Of a stretch of 64,000 bases of DNA, positions 37,083-46,179 are shown one piece after another. This DNA comes from Neobacillus pocheonensis (GTDB lineage Bacteria; Bacillota; Bacilli; Bacillales; Cytobacillaceae): contig JAMQCR010000002.1 of the NCBI GenBank assembly GCA_023702235.1, positions 930,001 through 994,000 on the forward strand, in the 5' to 3' direction. Below the pieces are notes generated by a model. It searched no databases. It worked only from the letters and a program-made list of their open reading frames with translations, and was not told the DNA's origin. Made by a program: the position numbers and the translations under genes. Positions within the stretch are counted from its first letter, which is position 1. Each line of letters begins with the position of its first letter.

Positions 37083-37676
37083 CTACTTCCTATTATTCTG
37101 TAACCATGGATGAAATATTTTAGCGAGAATCGGCATTACTACCCATGATAGCAAGGACACTATACATACAGAAACCCAAAAAGCTGACATAATGGGATTC
37201 ATATTTTTTATAATCGGTCCTAACACCATAGGAACCAAAATGCTGAGAGGCCATACACCAAGAACGGTAACAATAGACATTTTCCATGTTGGCGGTGGAA
37301 CTGGCGTTTTCGGAGTAACAAACCAATACGCCAAACTGCTTTCAGTTTTGTAAGTTGGATTAGTAGCTTGAAATCGTTCTGCCTTTTTTAACAAATCTCG
37401 ACGAATATCTGATTCTTGCCAAGCACGTATATGCTCATACGTATCAAAGCGAAAAATAACAGTATACTCTCTGGATCCGTTATTGGGGACTATTAGATTT
37501 ACGCCCGAATGCCCAGGAAATTTAGTAGCGGCAGCTTCGATTTCATGTCTCCACGCTTCAAACTGTTCTTCTCTACCTTCTTGAATTTTCCATGTAACAA
37601 TCGTTGTTACTGGACCGCCAGCATCCATCGTGTTCCCTGTGTGAGTTACTCCGTCAGTTATTCCTTCTTGTTTCAT
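37083..37676 (-). CDS. Antibiotic biosynthesis monooxygenase (ABM) domain membrane protein
   Basis: 197 residues. An ABM ferredoxin-like domain (VTTIVTWKIQEGREEQFEAW, TVIFRFDTYEHIRAWQES) is followed by two membrane helices (IVTVLGVWPLSILVPMVLG, FWVSVCIVSLLSWVVMP). This is the common soluble ABM plus two-helix architecture of bacterial YgiN-like proteins with unknown oxidation substrate. It overlaps the isochorismatase stop by 4 bases, and 7 bases separate it from the amidohydrolase, so the three form an operon. Confidence 0.8.
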   Translation of the reverse strand: MKQEGITDGVTHTGNTMDAGGPVTTIVTWKIQEGREEQFEAWRHEIEAAATKFPGHSGVNLIVPNNGSREYTVIFRFDTYEHIRAWQESDIRRDLLKKAERFQATNPTYKTESSLAYWFVTPKTPVPPPTWKMSIVTVLGVWPLSILVPMVLGPIIKNMNPIMSAFWVSVCIVSLLSWVVMPILAKIFHPWLQNNRK

Positions 37677-38317
37677 ATTTTTCTGCTTGCAGGCGCGCCA
37701 TGTACCATAGTATACGCGTATTCCACGCCTTGACCATAAGCGCCAGTGTGTTCTTTTACAATTTCCATAACAGCATCATAAGTGTCTTTGTGTGCCCAGT
37801 CACGTTGGTATTCAAGTAAAACTTGAATTGCAGTCACTGGATTGGCTCCAGCTTGTTCTACACGACGCATAGCAGCGTTATGTGCTGTCAAGCTAGTACC
37901 ACCTGAAGCATCTTCAACTGCATAAACTTCATAGCCAGCTTTAATTGCTTCAAGCACAGGGAACGTAAGGCAAACTTCAGTCCAAAGTGCTGCAAATATC
38001 AATTTCTTTCTACCTGTTGCTTTAACTGCCTCAACAAATTTTGAATCTTCCCAAGAGTTCATTGAACTACGTTCTATAAGGTCATTGTTTGGGAATATGT
38101 CAAGAATTTGTGGCCAAAAATAACCAGAAAAGCTTTCTGTTTCAACTGTAGTAAGAATAGTAGGTACGTTAAAAACTTTTGCTGATTTAGCAAGCAATAT
38201 AACGTTATTAAACAATGTTTGTCTGTCAATGCTTGCAACTCCAAAAGTCATTTGAGGCTGAAAATCGATCAAAATTAGTGCACTGTTCTCCGGTGTTAAC
38301 AATTCTAAATTACTCAT
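37673..38317 (-). CDS. Isochorismatase-family hydrolase (YcaC-like)
   Basis: 214 residues. The catalytic Asp is in ALILIDFQPQMTFGV, the Lys is in RKKLIFAALWTEVCLTFPVL, and the Cys is in TEVCLTF, giving the cysteine-hydrolase triad. The cis-peptide region is before EVCL. It belongs to the YcaC-like branch without known substrate. ATG 38317 follows AAGGAGTG on the minus strand. It is the first gene of the operon with the ABM protein and the amidohydrolase. Confidence 0.85.
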   Translation of the reverse strand: MSNLELLTPENSALILIDFQPQMTFGVASIDRQTLFNNVILLAKSAKVFNVPTILTTVETESFSGYFWPQILDIFPNNDLIERSSMNSWEDSKFVEAVKATGRKKLIFAALWTEVCLTFPVLEAIKAGYEVYAVEDASGGTSLTAHNAAMRRVEQAGANPVTAIQVLLEYQRDWAHKDTYDAVMEIVKEHTGAYGQGVEYAYTMVHGAPASRKI

Positions 38318-38339
38318 AATAAAACACTCCTTTTTTAAT

Positions 38340-38660
38340 TTTGTTTCAAACATAATAATTTTTTGGAACTAAATAAATATATTTTTGAAAGCAATTATTT
38401 ATACATTAGTAATGCTGTGCCCACCACTATTTTTTTAAACCTATTCGCTTTCATCATTATACCCACAATTTTTAGAATAATTAAAAAATTAAATCGCACA
38501 AGGAAAATCCAACAATTTGCAATTCTAGCAAATTGTTCAACTCCTAGGTACAATCATAGTATAAGAATGATTTGTAAATTAAAATAATTATTCCCGTAAA
38601 TTCCGTGTAAATTATTCACAAATTTTAACCAATTTAATAATATTTTCCAATAGGAGAAAA
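38340..38660. other. AT-rich intergenic region
   Basis: It contains the promoter region of the isochorismatase operon on the minus strand and the upstream region of the next cassette. It contains CAATTTGCAATTCTAGCAAATTG near 38512-38534, an inverted repeat that could be an operator. No supported gene. Confidence 0.4.
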
Positions 38661-38673
38661 GGATTATATTGCA

Positions 38674-38913
38674 TTGAACGAGGACGAAGTAACTCCTGAT
38701 TATCGATTTGCTTCACATTGGGTATTAGGTCTTTTCTGTTGGGAACATAAATTATTTAGAATAAATGTATTTCCTTGTTCCCAAGATGGAAGTAGTCCGA
38801 CACCTTCTCCAGTTCGAATCATCGAATTAGGTTATGCAAACGAGAAAAATGCGTTAGAAACATTTGAAAAAATTGTTAATCTCATTACTAATGATAAATT
38901 TTGGGATAATTGA
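38674..38913 (+). CDS. Small hypothetical protein (79 aa), array cassette
   Basis: TTG 38674 follows AGGAGAAAAGG. The product (ASHWVLGLFCWEHKLFRINV, then ARIIELGY-like and ALETFEKIVNLITNDKFWDN) is soluble and mixed alpha/beta. Family not recognised. Array repeat 7 begins 14 bases after the stop. Confidence 0.5.
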   Translation: MNEDEVTPDYRFASHWVLGLFCWEHKLFRINVFPCSQDGSSPTPSPVRIIELGYANEKNALETFEKIVNLITNDKFWDN

Positions 38914-38927
38914 GGTTGTGAAGGACC

Positions 38928-39018
38928 TCACTTAAAGTAACGGGTGCTTGAGTTGAAGATTGATCGCAGTGGCGAACTTTTTTGATATACCATTAACGGG
39001 GCAGGTTAGTTAAACAAG
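38928..39018 (+). repeat. Array repeat 7
   Basis: CACTTAAAGTAACGGGTGC, inner ATCGCAGTGGCGAACTTTTTT, then CATTAACGGGGCAGGTTAG and TTAAACAAGG. Confidence 0.85.
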
Positions 39019-39078
39019 GAATATTGTTATTCGATGTCGAAATAGATGACTTATCAGTAATTTGAGTTAGGAGGCATT

Positions 39079-39429
39079 ATGAAAACGCTTGATGAATTTC
39101 TTATATTATATTTTGATACAGTGATGAAAAATGGGGAAGCCTCCGATTCGGGCGATGCTAAGTTGTCCAACAAACTATATAAAAAATCAAACCAACTGTT
39201 GCAAAAAATAAAATATAACTACGGGTTAGATACTTTAATACCTTATTTGAATCATCAGAATGAATATGTAAAAATGGCAGTCGCCGTAAATGTTTTTCCA
39301 ATAGCCCAAGATGAAGCAAAAGAGGCGGTGGAAAATGTCTATAAGACTTCCACTAATAAATTACTTTCTTTACAAGCAAAATTTATTTTAAAAGAAATGG
39401 ACGATTCTAACTCTAGATTTTATAAGTAA
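39079..39429 (+). CDS. DUF2019 family protein, array cassette
   Basis: 116 residues, all helical: LDEFLILYFDTVMKNGEA, YKKSNQLLQKIKYNYG, HQNEYVKMAVAVNVFPIAQD. The last is a HEAT-like repeat typical of DUF2019, a family often found as immunity-like proteins next to toxins. GGAGGC precedes ATG 39079. It is the only gene between array repeats 7 and 8, with 26 bases from stop to repeat. Confidence 0.75.
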   Translation: MKTLDEFLILYFDTVMKNGEASDSGDAKLSNKLYKKSNQLLQKIKYNYGLDTLIPYLNHQNEYVKMAVAVNVFPIAQDEAKEAVENVYKTSTNKLLSLQAKFILKEMDDSNSRFYK

Positions 39430-39455
39430 TACGTTTTAATTTATCAGAGTAAAGT

Positions 39456-39548
39456 TATTCAACTACCGGGTGCTTGAGTAAAACAGTGGGGTTGCTACGG
39501 CAATCCCATTTCTTATTCGACTAAACGGGGCAGGTTAGTGGTTGAGGG
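39456..39548 (+). repeat. Array repeat 8
   Basis: TATTCAACTACCGGGTGC, inner stem GGGTTGC/GCAATCCC with T-run, then TCGACTAAACGGGGCAG and GTTAGTGGTTGAGGG. Confidence 0.85.
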
Positions 39549-39708
39549 ATTTTAAACACAAACATACTTAGATTCTATTTTTTGAAAAAATTGAGATCGT
39601 CCTGGAAAGACCTTTGTAAGCTCTCAGAATTACTAACATTATTTGGGGTTGTTTTGCGGAAAAAGGTAAGACATACCTTTACAACTTTATGGGGATATAT
39701 TGATATAC

Positions 39709-39737
39709 AAAAAGGTGCCTCTAACGAGTGCACCTTT
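39709..39737 (-). terminator. Terminator of the reductase gene
   Basis: AAAAGGTGC and GCACCTTTT pair; the minus-strand T-run follows the stop at 39742. Confidence 0.75.
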
Positions 39738-39741
39738 TGTT

Positions 39742-40488
39742 TTATGAATTGTATATTTCTCTGTTTAAATTCACAATATCTTTATGTGAAATTTCAACTT
39801 CTTTTTTTTCAGCATGGAGCTCTGCGAACCTTTCCATCACCTTGTCCCGTAGTAATGGTGCTTTTTCTTTATTTGCCTTTTTCAACGCTTTCGTGAGCTC
39901 ATCTTTTGTTAGCTCTGTGCAGTAAGCAGGAGTTCCTGGCTGTTGTCTCCAAGAGTTACTTAAAGAACCACTATCTACTGCGTCGAAGCCTAGCTCGTTT
40001 ACTACGTCCATGACTACTTGTTTTTGTGATGGGTCATTACCAGAAACTGCCATTGCAATTCGTCCACTAGAATCTTCGGATGTTCCTTCATTTTCTAAAG
40101 TATAGGCTAATAAGTTGTTGAAAGCTTTAATGACAGGTCTGCCTAATTGATTTGAAACCCACACACTTTCAACCATCCCGTTCTCGATTTCTTCAATTTT
40201 GCCGTCTCTATATGGATAATAATTTGAAGTATCTACAATGATTACTTTCTCCCCGACTTGATTGATAATGTTCCGAATGCTTGGCAGTGCGTGTAAAGGG
40301 ATAGATATTATAAGTACATCAATATTTGTAATTACATCCTCTACACGCACAGGTGTTCCAGCAAGCTCTTTTCCTTCTAAACGTTCAATTCCTCGTACAT
40401 CTGCAATTTTGACATCATGTCCATTCTTAACTAATTTTTTAGAAATAATTGACCCAATTGGTCCTGCACCTATAATTCCAAATCTCAT
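39742..40488 (-). CDS. NAD(P)-binding F420-reductase-like oxidoreductase
   Basis: 248 residues with an N-terminal Rossmann motif MRFGIIGAGPIGSIISKKL (GxGxxG) and VIIVDTSNYYPYRDG, RPVIKAFNNLLAYTL. This is the NADPH-dependent F420 reductase/YqfX-like family. Firmicutes usually lack F420, so NADP is likely used with another substrate. A minus-strand GGAGGAAC site precedes the ATG at 40488. It is divergent from the HxlR regulator, which probably controls it. Confidence 0.8.
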   Translation of the reverse strand: MRFGIIGAGPIGSIISKKLVKNGHDVKIADVRGIERLEGKELAGTPVRVEDVITNIDVLIISIPLHALPSIRNIINQVGEKVIIVDTSNYYPYRDGKIEEIENGMVESVWVSNQLGRPVIKAFNNLLAYTLENEGTSEDSSGRIAMAVSGNDPSQKQVVMDVVNELGFDAVDSGSLSNSWRQQPGTPAYCTELTKDELTKALKKANKEKAPLLRDKVMERFAELHAEKKEVEISHKDIVNLNREIYNS

Positions 40489-40670
40489 TATTGTTCCTCC
40501 TAAAGAATTTTTATATAAAAGAATTAGTCTGCTTAAAGTTACAAAATCATATGTTTATCAACCGTAAATATATATTCATTAGATAATAAAAACGTATTGA
40601 GTATTTCTGTTACACATACTAGAATAAAATGATTTCTCATCTTTTTGAAGTAGGCAATAATAATTGACGT

Positions 40671-40688
40671 AGTACATTTTTTTGTACT
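40671..40688. promoter_or_regulatory. Palindrome, candidate HxlR operator
   Basis: AGTACA-TTTTTT-TGTACT is a perfect inverted repeat 25 bases upstream of the HxlR gene and in the divergent spacer. Its form (TAC..GTA arms) is like YodB/CatR sites. Confidence 0.6.
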
Positions 40689-40712
40689 TAACAGTAGAAA
40701 GCTGGTGAAAAG

Positions 40713-41072
40713 GTGTCTAGGATATGTAAGGATGGATTTGACAAAGAGTGTATAAAGGAACAAAGAGAAGTTTATGGCATTGCCTATACCCAAAACATAC
40801 TCTCAGGGCGTTGGAAATATCTCATTCTTTGGTTTTTAAAGTCCAAAGAACGTCGTTATAGTGAAATCAAAGCTTTTTTATGGGATATTTCACAAGGTTC
40901 TCTTACAAAGCAACTTCGAGAGCTAGAAAGAGATGGTTTAATTAATCGCAATGTATATCCAGAGGTACCTCCTCGTGTAGAGTATTCATTAACCTCAAAA
41001 GGGAAAGAATTCATTCCTATTATTGATCTGATGGAAGCGTTCGGAAAGAAGTTTGGGGAGCAAGCAGACTAA
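40713..41072 (+). CDS. HxlR-family (YodB-like) transcriptional regulator
   Basis: 119 residues: winged helix ILSGRWKYLILWFLKSKERR, SEIKAFLWDISQGSLTKQL, GLINRNVYPEVPPRVEYSLT. Two cysteines near the N-terminus (SRICKDGFDKECIK) are in the position of the redox-sensing cysteine of YodB/HypR, so it may sense quinones or electrophiles. GTG 40713 is assumed; the upstream GAAAGCTGG is a weak site. It probably represses the divergent reductase and itself. Confidence 0.85.
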   Translation: MSRICKDGFDKECIKEQREVYGIAYTQNILSGRWKYLILWFLKSKERRYSEIKAFLWDISQGSLTKQLRELERDGLINRNVYPEVPPRVEYSLTSKGKEFIPIIDLMEAFGKKFGEQAD

Positions 41073-41190
41073 ACAAAAGTGGTCACATCCATCGTTAGCC
41101 CACAGAAATGAAAAATTAAATGTGGAAAAAGTAAAAGTTGTGGGACGAGAAATCGTTCAAAAGGCAACTTTTTCTTTTAAGATAAAAGTT

Positions 41191-41288
41191 TGTGAAGAAA
41201 TGTACTTAAAGTAACGGGTGCATTACTTCAATATGGAGTGAAGCCTTTTTTCTTATTCAACTAAAGTGGCAGTTTAGTGGAACAAGGG
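41191..41288 (+). repeat. Array repeat 9
   Basis: GTACTTAAAGTAACGGGTGC, inner ATTACTTCAATATGGAGTGA then TTTTTTCTTATT, right box TTCAACTAAAGTGGCAG and TTTAGTGGAACAAGG. Its interior is the same as repeat 12 at 46540. Confidence 0.9.
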
Positions 41289-41331
41289 AGATGGGATTTT
41301 GTTTTCTTTGCCCTATTAAGTGCATCAAATT

Positions 41332-41355
41332 AAAAAGCTAGGAATCGTTCCTAGC
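41332..41355 (-). terminator. Terminator of the DUF3231 gene
   Basis: GCTAGGAA-TCG-TTCCTAGC is a perfect stem, followed on the minus strand by TTTTTAAT. Confidence 0.8.
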
Positions 41356-41372
41356 GTCCAGTTTCTGAAATA

Positions 41373-42392
41373 TTATTTATTGCTCCTTTCCTTTGCAAGC
41401 GATTCTCGGTCACTTGCTGTTGGAGGCTGCTCTAACCATCCATTTTTTATCATCAGGTTTGCTCCGTCTTCTGCAAATTGCAAAAGTTCTAAAATTAGTC
41501 GCATGTAATGAGCACCTAAATCTCTTCTTGAATTGACACTTAAAGCAGAACCATAAAATGAAAGGGATAATTGTGTAGACAATAGAATTTGATACATCAT
41601 ATATTTATCTGAAAAGGTCATAGAAGTAGAACTCGTGATCATCGATTGCCAAGAAATAGGTGAATTTAATTTATCTTCCTTAAATACTGATTCAAATATT
41701 TTTATGTGTTTATTGGCAATGTCAAGTCCCCTCATAAAATATTGACGAATCTCTTTTGATTGGGCTACTTGGATGAATCCCACTTTTAAAGCAGCATGTA
41801 AATGCATTTTTAGCATATTAAAAGTAATATCTCCAATTTCGATAGCATTCAAAGGACGACGATCTCCCAACCATCCCGTTAAAAAACTTTGGTGCTTTAC
41901 AAAATCGATTGATTCGGGTGGTGAAATAACAGGAGGTCGTACAAAAAGTCCTTTCGAAAGCATTAAATCAATGGATTGATCAAAAAGCTCCATCGTTTCG
42001 GACATACAGGTTATGTAATACTTCCGTAAGTCAGAACGAATCGAAGTACTAACAGACAAAGAATATCCAGTCATCCCTTGCAAAGTCATGATATAAATAT
42101 AATTTAGGTAGAAAGGGTCTTGAAAAAGACGAGGTGCGTTAATGTTTACGTCGTCTTTTTCTGTAAATCCATGTGGAATAGGGTAATTTTCTTTTAACAT
42201 GAAATCTGTAATTTTTTGAACATGCTTTTTGGATAATTCCAAGGAGGTAAGGTAGATTGATTTGACATCGTGATCTTCGATATGCTCCAGTGCATAACGA
42301 AAAAAACAAATGGACATTGTATCAAATATGTATTGAGTCCAAAGGCTTGCAATTTCTGGAGCAGTTAATCGAATTGGGTCATTTGTCTCCAA
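41373..42392 (-). CDS. DUF3231 family protein (duplicated domain)
   Basis: 339 residues consisting of two copies of the four-helix DUF3231 bundle. The first is EIASLWTQYIFDTMSICFFR to LMLSKGLFVRPP. The second is EIGDITFNMLKMHLHAALKV to MIKNGWLEQPPTASDRESLA. DUF3231 proteins are common in sporeformers, are ferritin-like in fold, and have been linked to the spore. No metal-ligand set is obvious. It has its own terminator. Confidence 0.85.
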   Translation of the reverse strand: METNDPIRLTAPEIASLWTQYIFDTMSICFFRYALEHIEDHDVKSIYLTSLELSKKHVQKITDFMLKENYPIPHGFTEKDDVNINAPRLFQDPFYLNYIYIMTLQGMTGYSLSVSTSIRSDLRKYYITCMSETMELFDQSIDLMLSKGLFVRPPVISPPESIDFVKHQSFLTGWLGDRRPLNAIEIGDITFNMLKMHLHAALKVGFIQVAQSKEIRQYFMRGLDIANKHIKIFESVFKEDKLNSPISWQSMITSSTSMTFSDKYMMYQILLSTQLSLSFYGSALSVNSRRDLGAHYMRLILELLQFAEDGANLMIKNGWLEQPPTASDRESLAKERSNK

Positions 42393-42686
42393 GATTTTTC
42401 CTCCAATAAACGAAATTGTAAAGTGTTTTTATTATTTCTTCTGAAATTAAAAATATGTAAAAAATTAGAAACCTCTCAAATCAAAAGATTTTACTGACTG
42501 AGAAACAAGGTGCAGTTTTGATAAAAACAGTATTTGTGGAAGTTTTTTACAAAGAAACTTCAACATGGTTCGATGCGGGAGATTCAGTAATTCCGATTAT
42601 TATCGGGATACATTTATAGCTTAACTGGTGTGATTCTTCAAGATGTAGTTTGCCTTTTTCTAATCTCACAAAAAATTGTGAAATAG

Positions 42687-42746
42687 TGCACTTAAAGTAA
42701 CGGGTGCAAGAGTGCAATAAAGCAACGCAATCGCGTTGCTTATTTT
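42687..42746 (+). repeat. Array repeat 10, left half
   Basis: CACTTAAAGTAACGGGTGC followed by stem AGCAACGC/GCGTTGCT and a T-rich tail. The right box is absent; instead the 3' end of the integrase gene follows immediately. The matching right half lies at 43662-43693. Confidence 0.85.
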
Positions 42747-42750
42747 AATG

Positions 42751-43566
42751 TTAAAAATACTTCCTATATAATTCCTGTCTGATGCTTCCGCTGAGTTGGG
42801 CGTATATTCGAGTCGTTTCACTTTTTTCATGACCTAATAAGCTTTGAATAACATCCAGAGGAGCTCCATTATTCAATAGGTGGGTGGCATTGCTGTGCCT
42901 AAGTTGGTGTGGATGAATGTCCTTACTGATGCTGGCGCGAGTGGATATGCGTTTAATAATGTAACGCATCTGGGCGATGCTCATTCAATGAGGATTGCGT
43001 TCCGTAACAAAAATTGCAGGATCGCGGTCTACCCGATTATCCAGATATCGTTTTAACCAAATTTCGCTGCATATATTAAAATAGACTTCACGTTCTTTAT
43101 CGCCTTTACCTCTTATGACGGCGGAACGGTTCGACCAATTAATTCTGTTTCTATCTAATGAAACAATTTCTCCTATTCGGCATCCGGTGGAGAACATGAA
43201 TTCAAACAAAGCTTTTTCCATAGCGCTGTAGCAGGCTTCACGTAAATGTTCAATTTCCATTTCGTTCAAAAATTTAGGGATTCGTTTTCCGGCTTTAGGC
43301 TCTTTTATTTTAGCACCAGGGTTTTTCGGGATATGTCCTTCTTCATGTGACCATCGAAACAATGATTTAATAAACCGAATGCGATGAGCCAAACTGGCAG
43401 GTTTAAGGCTTTCGCTTGATTTTGCCAAGTAAGCCTTTAAATCGTCGGTCGTGATCGAAACAAGGTGAACATCCTTATAAAATTGTATAAGTAAGGCGGA
43501 TTGCAGTTTATATGCTTTTAATGTCAGTGGCGAAAAGCCTTCAATTCTTTTATCTGCTTCATACAT
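42751..43566 (-). pseudogene. Tyrosine recombinase (integrase), one in-frame TGA
   Basis: A 271-residue XerC/D-like recombinase on the minus strand. The N-terminal SAM-like domain is LTLKAYKLQSALLIQFYKDV and RIRFIKSLFRWSHEEGHIP. All catalytic residues are present: Arg in STGCRIGEIVSLD, Lys in IRGKGDKEREV, HxxR in HPHQLRHSNATHLL, His in LLGHEKSETTR, Tyr in TRIYAQLSG. A single TGA at 42985-42987 (between ERNPH and MSIAQMRY) interrupts the frame, likely CGA to TGA. The gene sits between the two halves of one array repeat, so it looks like cargo of, or the agent behind, the repeat array. Confidence 0.9.
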
Positions 43567-43661
43567 CTACCATGATCTAGATAATAACAATTTCATCTCT
43601 CCAATTAATTTTCTTTTTACAGGAATTATTGACGGGATTGAAGAAATTGAAACGACAGATC

Positions 43662-43693
43662 CATTAAGCTAAATGGGAGTTTAGTTGAATAAG
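43662..43693 (+). repeat. Array repeat 10, right half
   Basis: ATTAAGCTAAATGGGAGTTT then AGTTGAATAAGAA is a right box without a left box, just past the integrase start. It complements 42687-42746. Confidence 0.8.
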
Positions 43694-43716
43694 AAATCGG
43701 ATAACTATAATAAAAG

Positions 43717-43748
43717 AAACTCGCCAATAACTGCGGCGAGTTTTGTTT
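43717..43748 (+). terminator. Hairpin terminator-like element
   Basis: AAACTCGCC and GGCGAGTTT form a stem followed by TTGTTTTTT. Confidence 0.7.
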
Positions 43749-43759
43749 TTTTATATGCT

Positions 43760-44165
43760 AATAACGATGTCAAAACAACTGTCATTTTGGTTTTTAATTT
43801 CGGAAAACCACCTAAAAACGTAAGCCGTTCTCTTTTGGAGTACCCGCATAGGTAAAAGCAAATATAAAAACAAGTTTAAGGCAGTGGATTTCACATCTGA
43901 AATCGCATTGCTTTTAGCATTTTTACGAGCAAATATTGGTGATATCACCAAAAAACTTATAAACTAACGACTTAGGTTATCACAAGAAGGAACAAATACC
44001 GTATCAGTAATGGGGGACATATCTAAAAATTAAACATACCCCTTCTTGTTTCAACAAATCAACGAAAAGAGGGTCAAGTAAATTTTATTTAAAAAGGAAA
44101 AAATATATGGATAAAAATGTTAAAATGATTTAGGAACATTTAAATTAACTCAATTCGGAAGGAAG
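43760..44165. other. Intergenic region
   Basis: There is no supported gene. It holds the region upstream of the Crp-like gene, with TCGGAAGGAAGG as its ribosome site at 44155-44166. Confidence 0.4.
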
Positions 44166-44170
44166 GTAAT

Positions 44171-44758
44171 ATGAAGAAAATTCTCTTGAAATATATGTCT
44201 GATTTTACTTCACTCAGCGAAGAGGAACAGCAGGCAATCTCTGAGAGCTTACGAATTGATGAATATAAAAAAGGAAAATACCTTCTTAGACAAGGAGAGC
44301 TTTCCGCCATTAAATGTTATTTCGTATTAATGGGGTGTGTCAGGCAGTTTTTTATAGATGAATCAGGTAAAGAGGTCACATCAAATTTTTTTACTGAAGA
44401 ACAAGCTATTCCAATTATCAACGATCAGAAGCAAAATGATTTATCAAAGTATTCATTATTGTGTGTCGAAGACTGCATATTAGTTGTTGGCGACGTTGAT
44501 TCTGAAAAAACGATGTTTAACAAATACCCACAACTGGAAACCATGATACGCAAAATGATGGAGATAAACCTTGGTGAAATACAGGAACAATTCGGAGAAT
44601 TTATCAATTCTTCTCCTGAAGAACGCTTCGAATCCATTTTAATGAAACGACCTCAGTTAGTTGACCGTGTACCACAGCATCAATTGGCTAGTTATCTTGG
44701 AATCACTCCTGAGTCATTAAGTAGAATAAAAAAACGAATTAAAAAAAATAAATTTTAA
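44171..44758 (+). CDS. Crp/Fnr-type cyclic-nucleotide-binding regulator
   Basis: 195 residues. A cNMP-binding jelly roll (YKKGKYLLRQGELSAIKCYF, GKEVTSNFFTEEQAIPI) is followed by a dimerisation helix and a short C-terminal HTH (VDRVPQHQLASYLGITPESL, RIKKRIKKNKF). The canonical cAMP Arg/Glu pair is not evident. It is the Bacteroidetes/Firmicutes-style short Crp. GAAGGAAGG precedes ATG 44171. The quinone-reductase-like gene 207 bases downstream is a plausible target. Confidence 0.85.
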   Translation: MKKILLKYMSDFTSLSEEEQQAISESLRIDEYKKGKYLLRQGELSAIKCYFVLMGCVRQFFIDESGKEVTSNFFTEEQAIPIINDQKQNDLSKYSLLCVEDCILVVGDVDSEKTMFNKYPQLETMIRKMMEINLGEIQEQFGEFINSSPEERFESILMKRPQLVDRVPQHQLASYLGITPESLSRIKKRIKKNKF

Positions 44759-44965
44759 AAAAGATGTCATCCACGTTTCACAATCTTCCCTCCTCAAAGC
44801 AGCATCCAAATTGCAATAACCACCATAAAAAAACTCTAAAGTCTCTAGAAATTAACTTAAGTCAATGAAAGGTTTTAATCCCCTTGTTACTATTAAATAA
44901 AATTAAAACAAGGAAATTTTATTTTTAAAAGCCTTTTATTTTAAAGAAAATTGGAGGGAGTTTTT

Positions 44966-45934
44966 ATGAAAGCAATAGTTTGTGATAAATATGGTTCACC
45001 CGATGTACTTGAATTAAAAGAAATAAAAAAACCTTTACCCACCGAGAATCAAGTATTGGTAAGAGTTCATACAGCATCCTTGAACTTTGGTAACTTGGTT
45101 CTTTTGAAAGGCAAACCTTTCATAGCCCGTTTTGCCTTCGGATTAACGAAACCAAAATACTCCATACCAGGAGGTGACATAGCTGGTACAGTTGAAGCTG
45201 TTGGTAAAGACGTTAAGCTATTTCAAGTAGGTGATGAAGTATTTGGCGATCTCTCTGGTTGTGGTTGGGGCGGTTTTGCTGAATATGTAACTGTCCCGGA
45301 ATATGCTTTAGCTTCAAAGCCAACCAATATCTCCTTCGAAGAAGCTGCTGCGGCTCCTATGGCAGGTGTGACTGCCTTACAGGGACTACGTGATAAAGGT
45401 AAGATTAAATCAGGACAGAAGGTATTAATTTATGGGGCATCTGGTGGTGTCGGCACTTTCGCGGTACAAATCGCCAAATCATTTGGGGCTGAAGTAACAG
45501 GTGTATGTAGTACAAGAAATTTAGATATATTGCGTTCAATAGGAGCCGACCATATCATTGATTATACAAAAGAGGATTTCACCCAAAATGAGGAGTGCTA
45601 CGATTTGATTCTTGGTGTGAACGGTTCTAATTCCATTTCAGCTTATAAACGTGTACTAAAACCAAATGGGAATTTTGTTCACGTAGGAGGTTCCGAATCC
45701 CAATATTTTCAAACATTATTTCTTGGACCTTTTATTTCAATGACTGGAAACAAGAAAATAAGTAACCTGTTACAGAGAGCAAACCAAAAAGACCTAAATT
45801 ATGTAAAAGAATTACTTAAGACTGGCAAAGTAAAACCAATAATTGATAAACGGTATAAGTTAAGTGAAGTAACTGAAGCATTCAAATATTTTCAGGAAGG
45901 TCACGCTCAAGGTAAAGTGGTAATTACTGTATAA
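44966..45934 (+). CDS. Zinc-independent quinone reductase-like MDR oxidoreductase
   Basis: 322 residues of the medium-chain dehydrogenase family. The catalytic domain is MKAIVCDKYGSPDVLELKEI. The NADPH-binding motif is KVLIYGASGGVGTFAVQIAK (about residues 150-170). There is no structural zinc cysteine cluster, so it is closer to quinone oxidoreductases (NAD(P)-dependent alcohol dehydrogenase annotation is common). GGAGGGAG precedes ATG 44966. It follows the Crp-like regulator. Confidence 0.88.
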   Translation: MKAIVCDKYGSPDVLELKEIKKPLPTENQVLVRVHTASLNFGNLVLLKGKPFIARFAFGLTKPKYSIPGGDIAGTVEAVGKDVKLFQVGDEVFGDLSGCGWGGFAEYVTVPEYALASKPTNISFEEAAAAPMAGVTALQGLRDKGKIKSGQKVLIYGASGGVGTFAVQIAKSFGAEVTGVCSTRNLDILRSIGADHIIDYTKEDFTQNEECYDLILGVNGSNSISAYKRVLKPNGNFVHVGGSESQYFQTLFLGPFISMTGNKKISNLLQRANQKDLNYVKELLKTGKVKPIIDKRYKLSEVTEAFKYFQEGHAQGKVVITV

Positions 45935-46090
45935 TTTAAAACTGACATTAAAAACCCCCTAATCATTCCTACTTATGTAAAATAAACTGTCATTAAGGGT
46001 AAATGTTACTTTTTTTCTTTACCAGATCCTCAACCAGTGGGTAATTAAAACATTAATAAAAATAAAAAAAGAGATAAAGTTTGTGAAGCA

Positions 46091-46175
46091 TTGTACTTAA
46101 ACAAACTGGGTGCGATGCTTCAATATTGAAGGGTCGCCTTTTCCTTCTTAAAGTAACGTTGCAGGTTTGTTGAAA
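46091..46175 (+). repeat. Array repeat 11
   Basis: TGTACTTAAACAAACTGGGTGC, inner GGGTCGCCTTTTCCTTCTT, then TTAAAGTAACGTTGCAG and GTTTGTTGAAAAGG. Confidence 0.8.
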
Positions 46176-46179
46176 AGGC

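Noticed and set aside
42985..42987. In-frame TGA of the integrase read as selenocysteine, given the tRNA-Sec-like fragments
   Set aside because: The position lies between the catalytic domain elements where Arg or Trp is expected, no SECIS-like stem was seen just downstream, and other genes here have ordinary nonsense changes.
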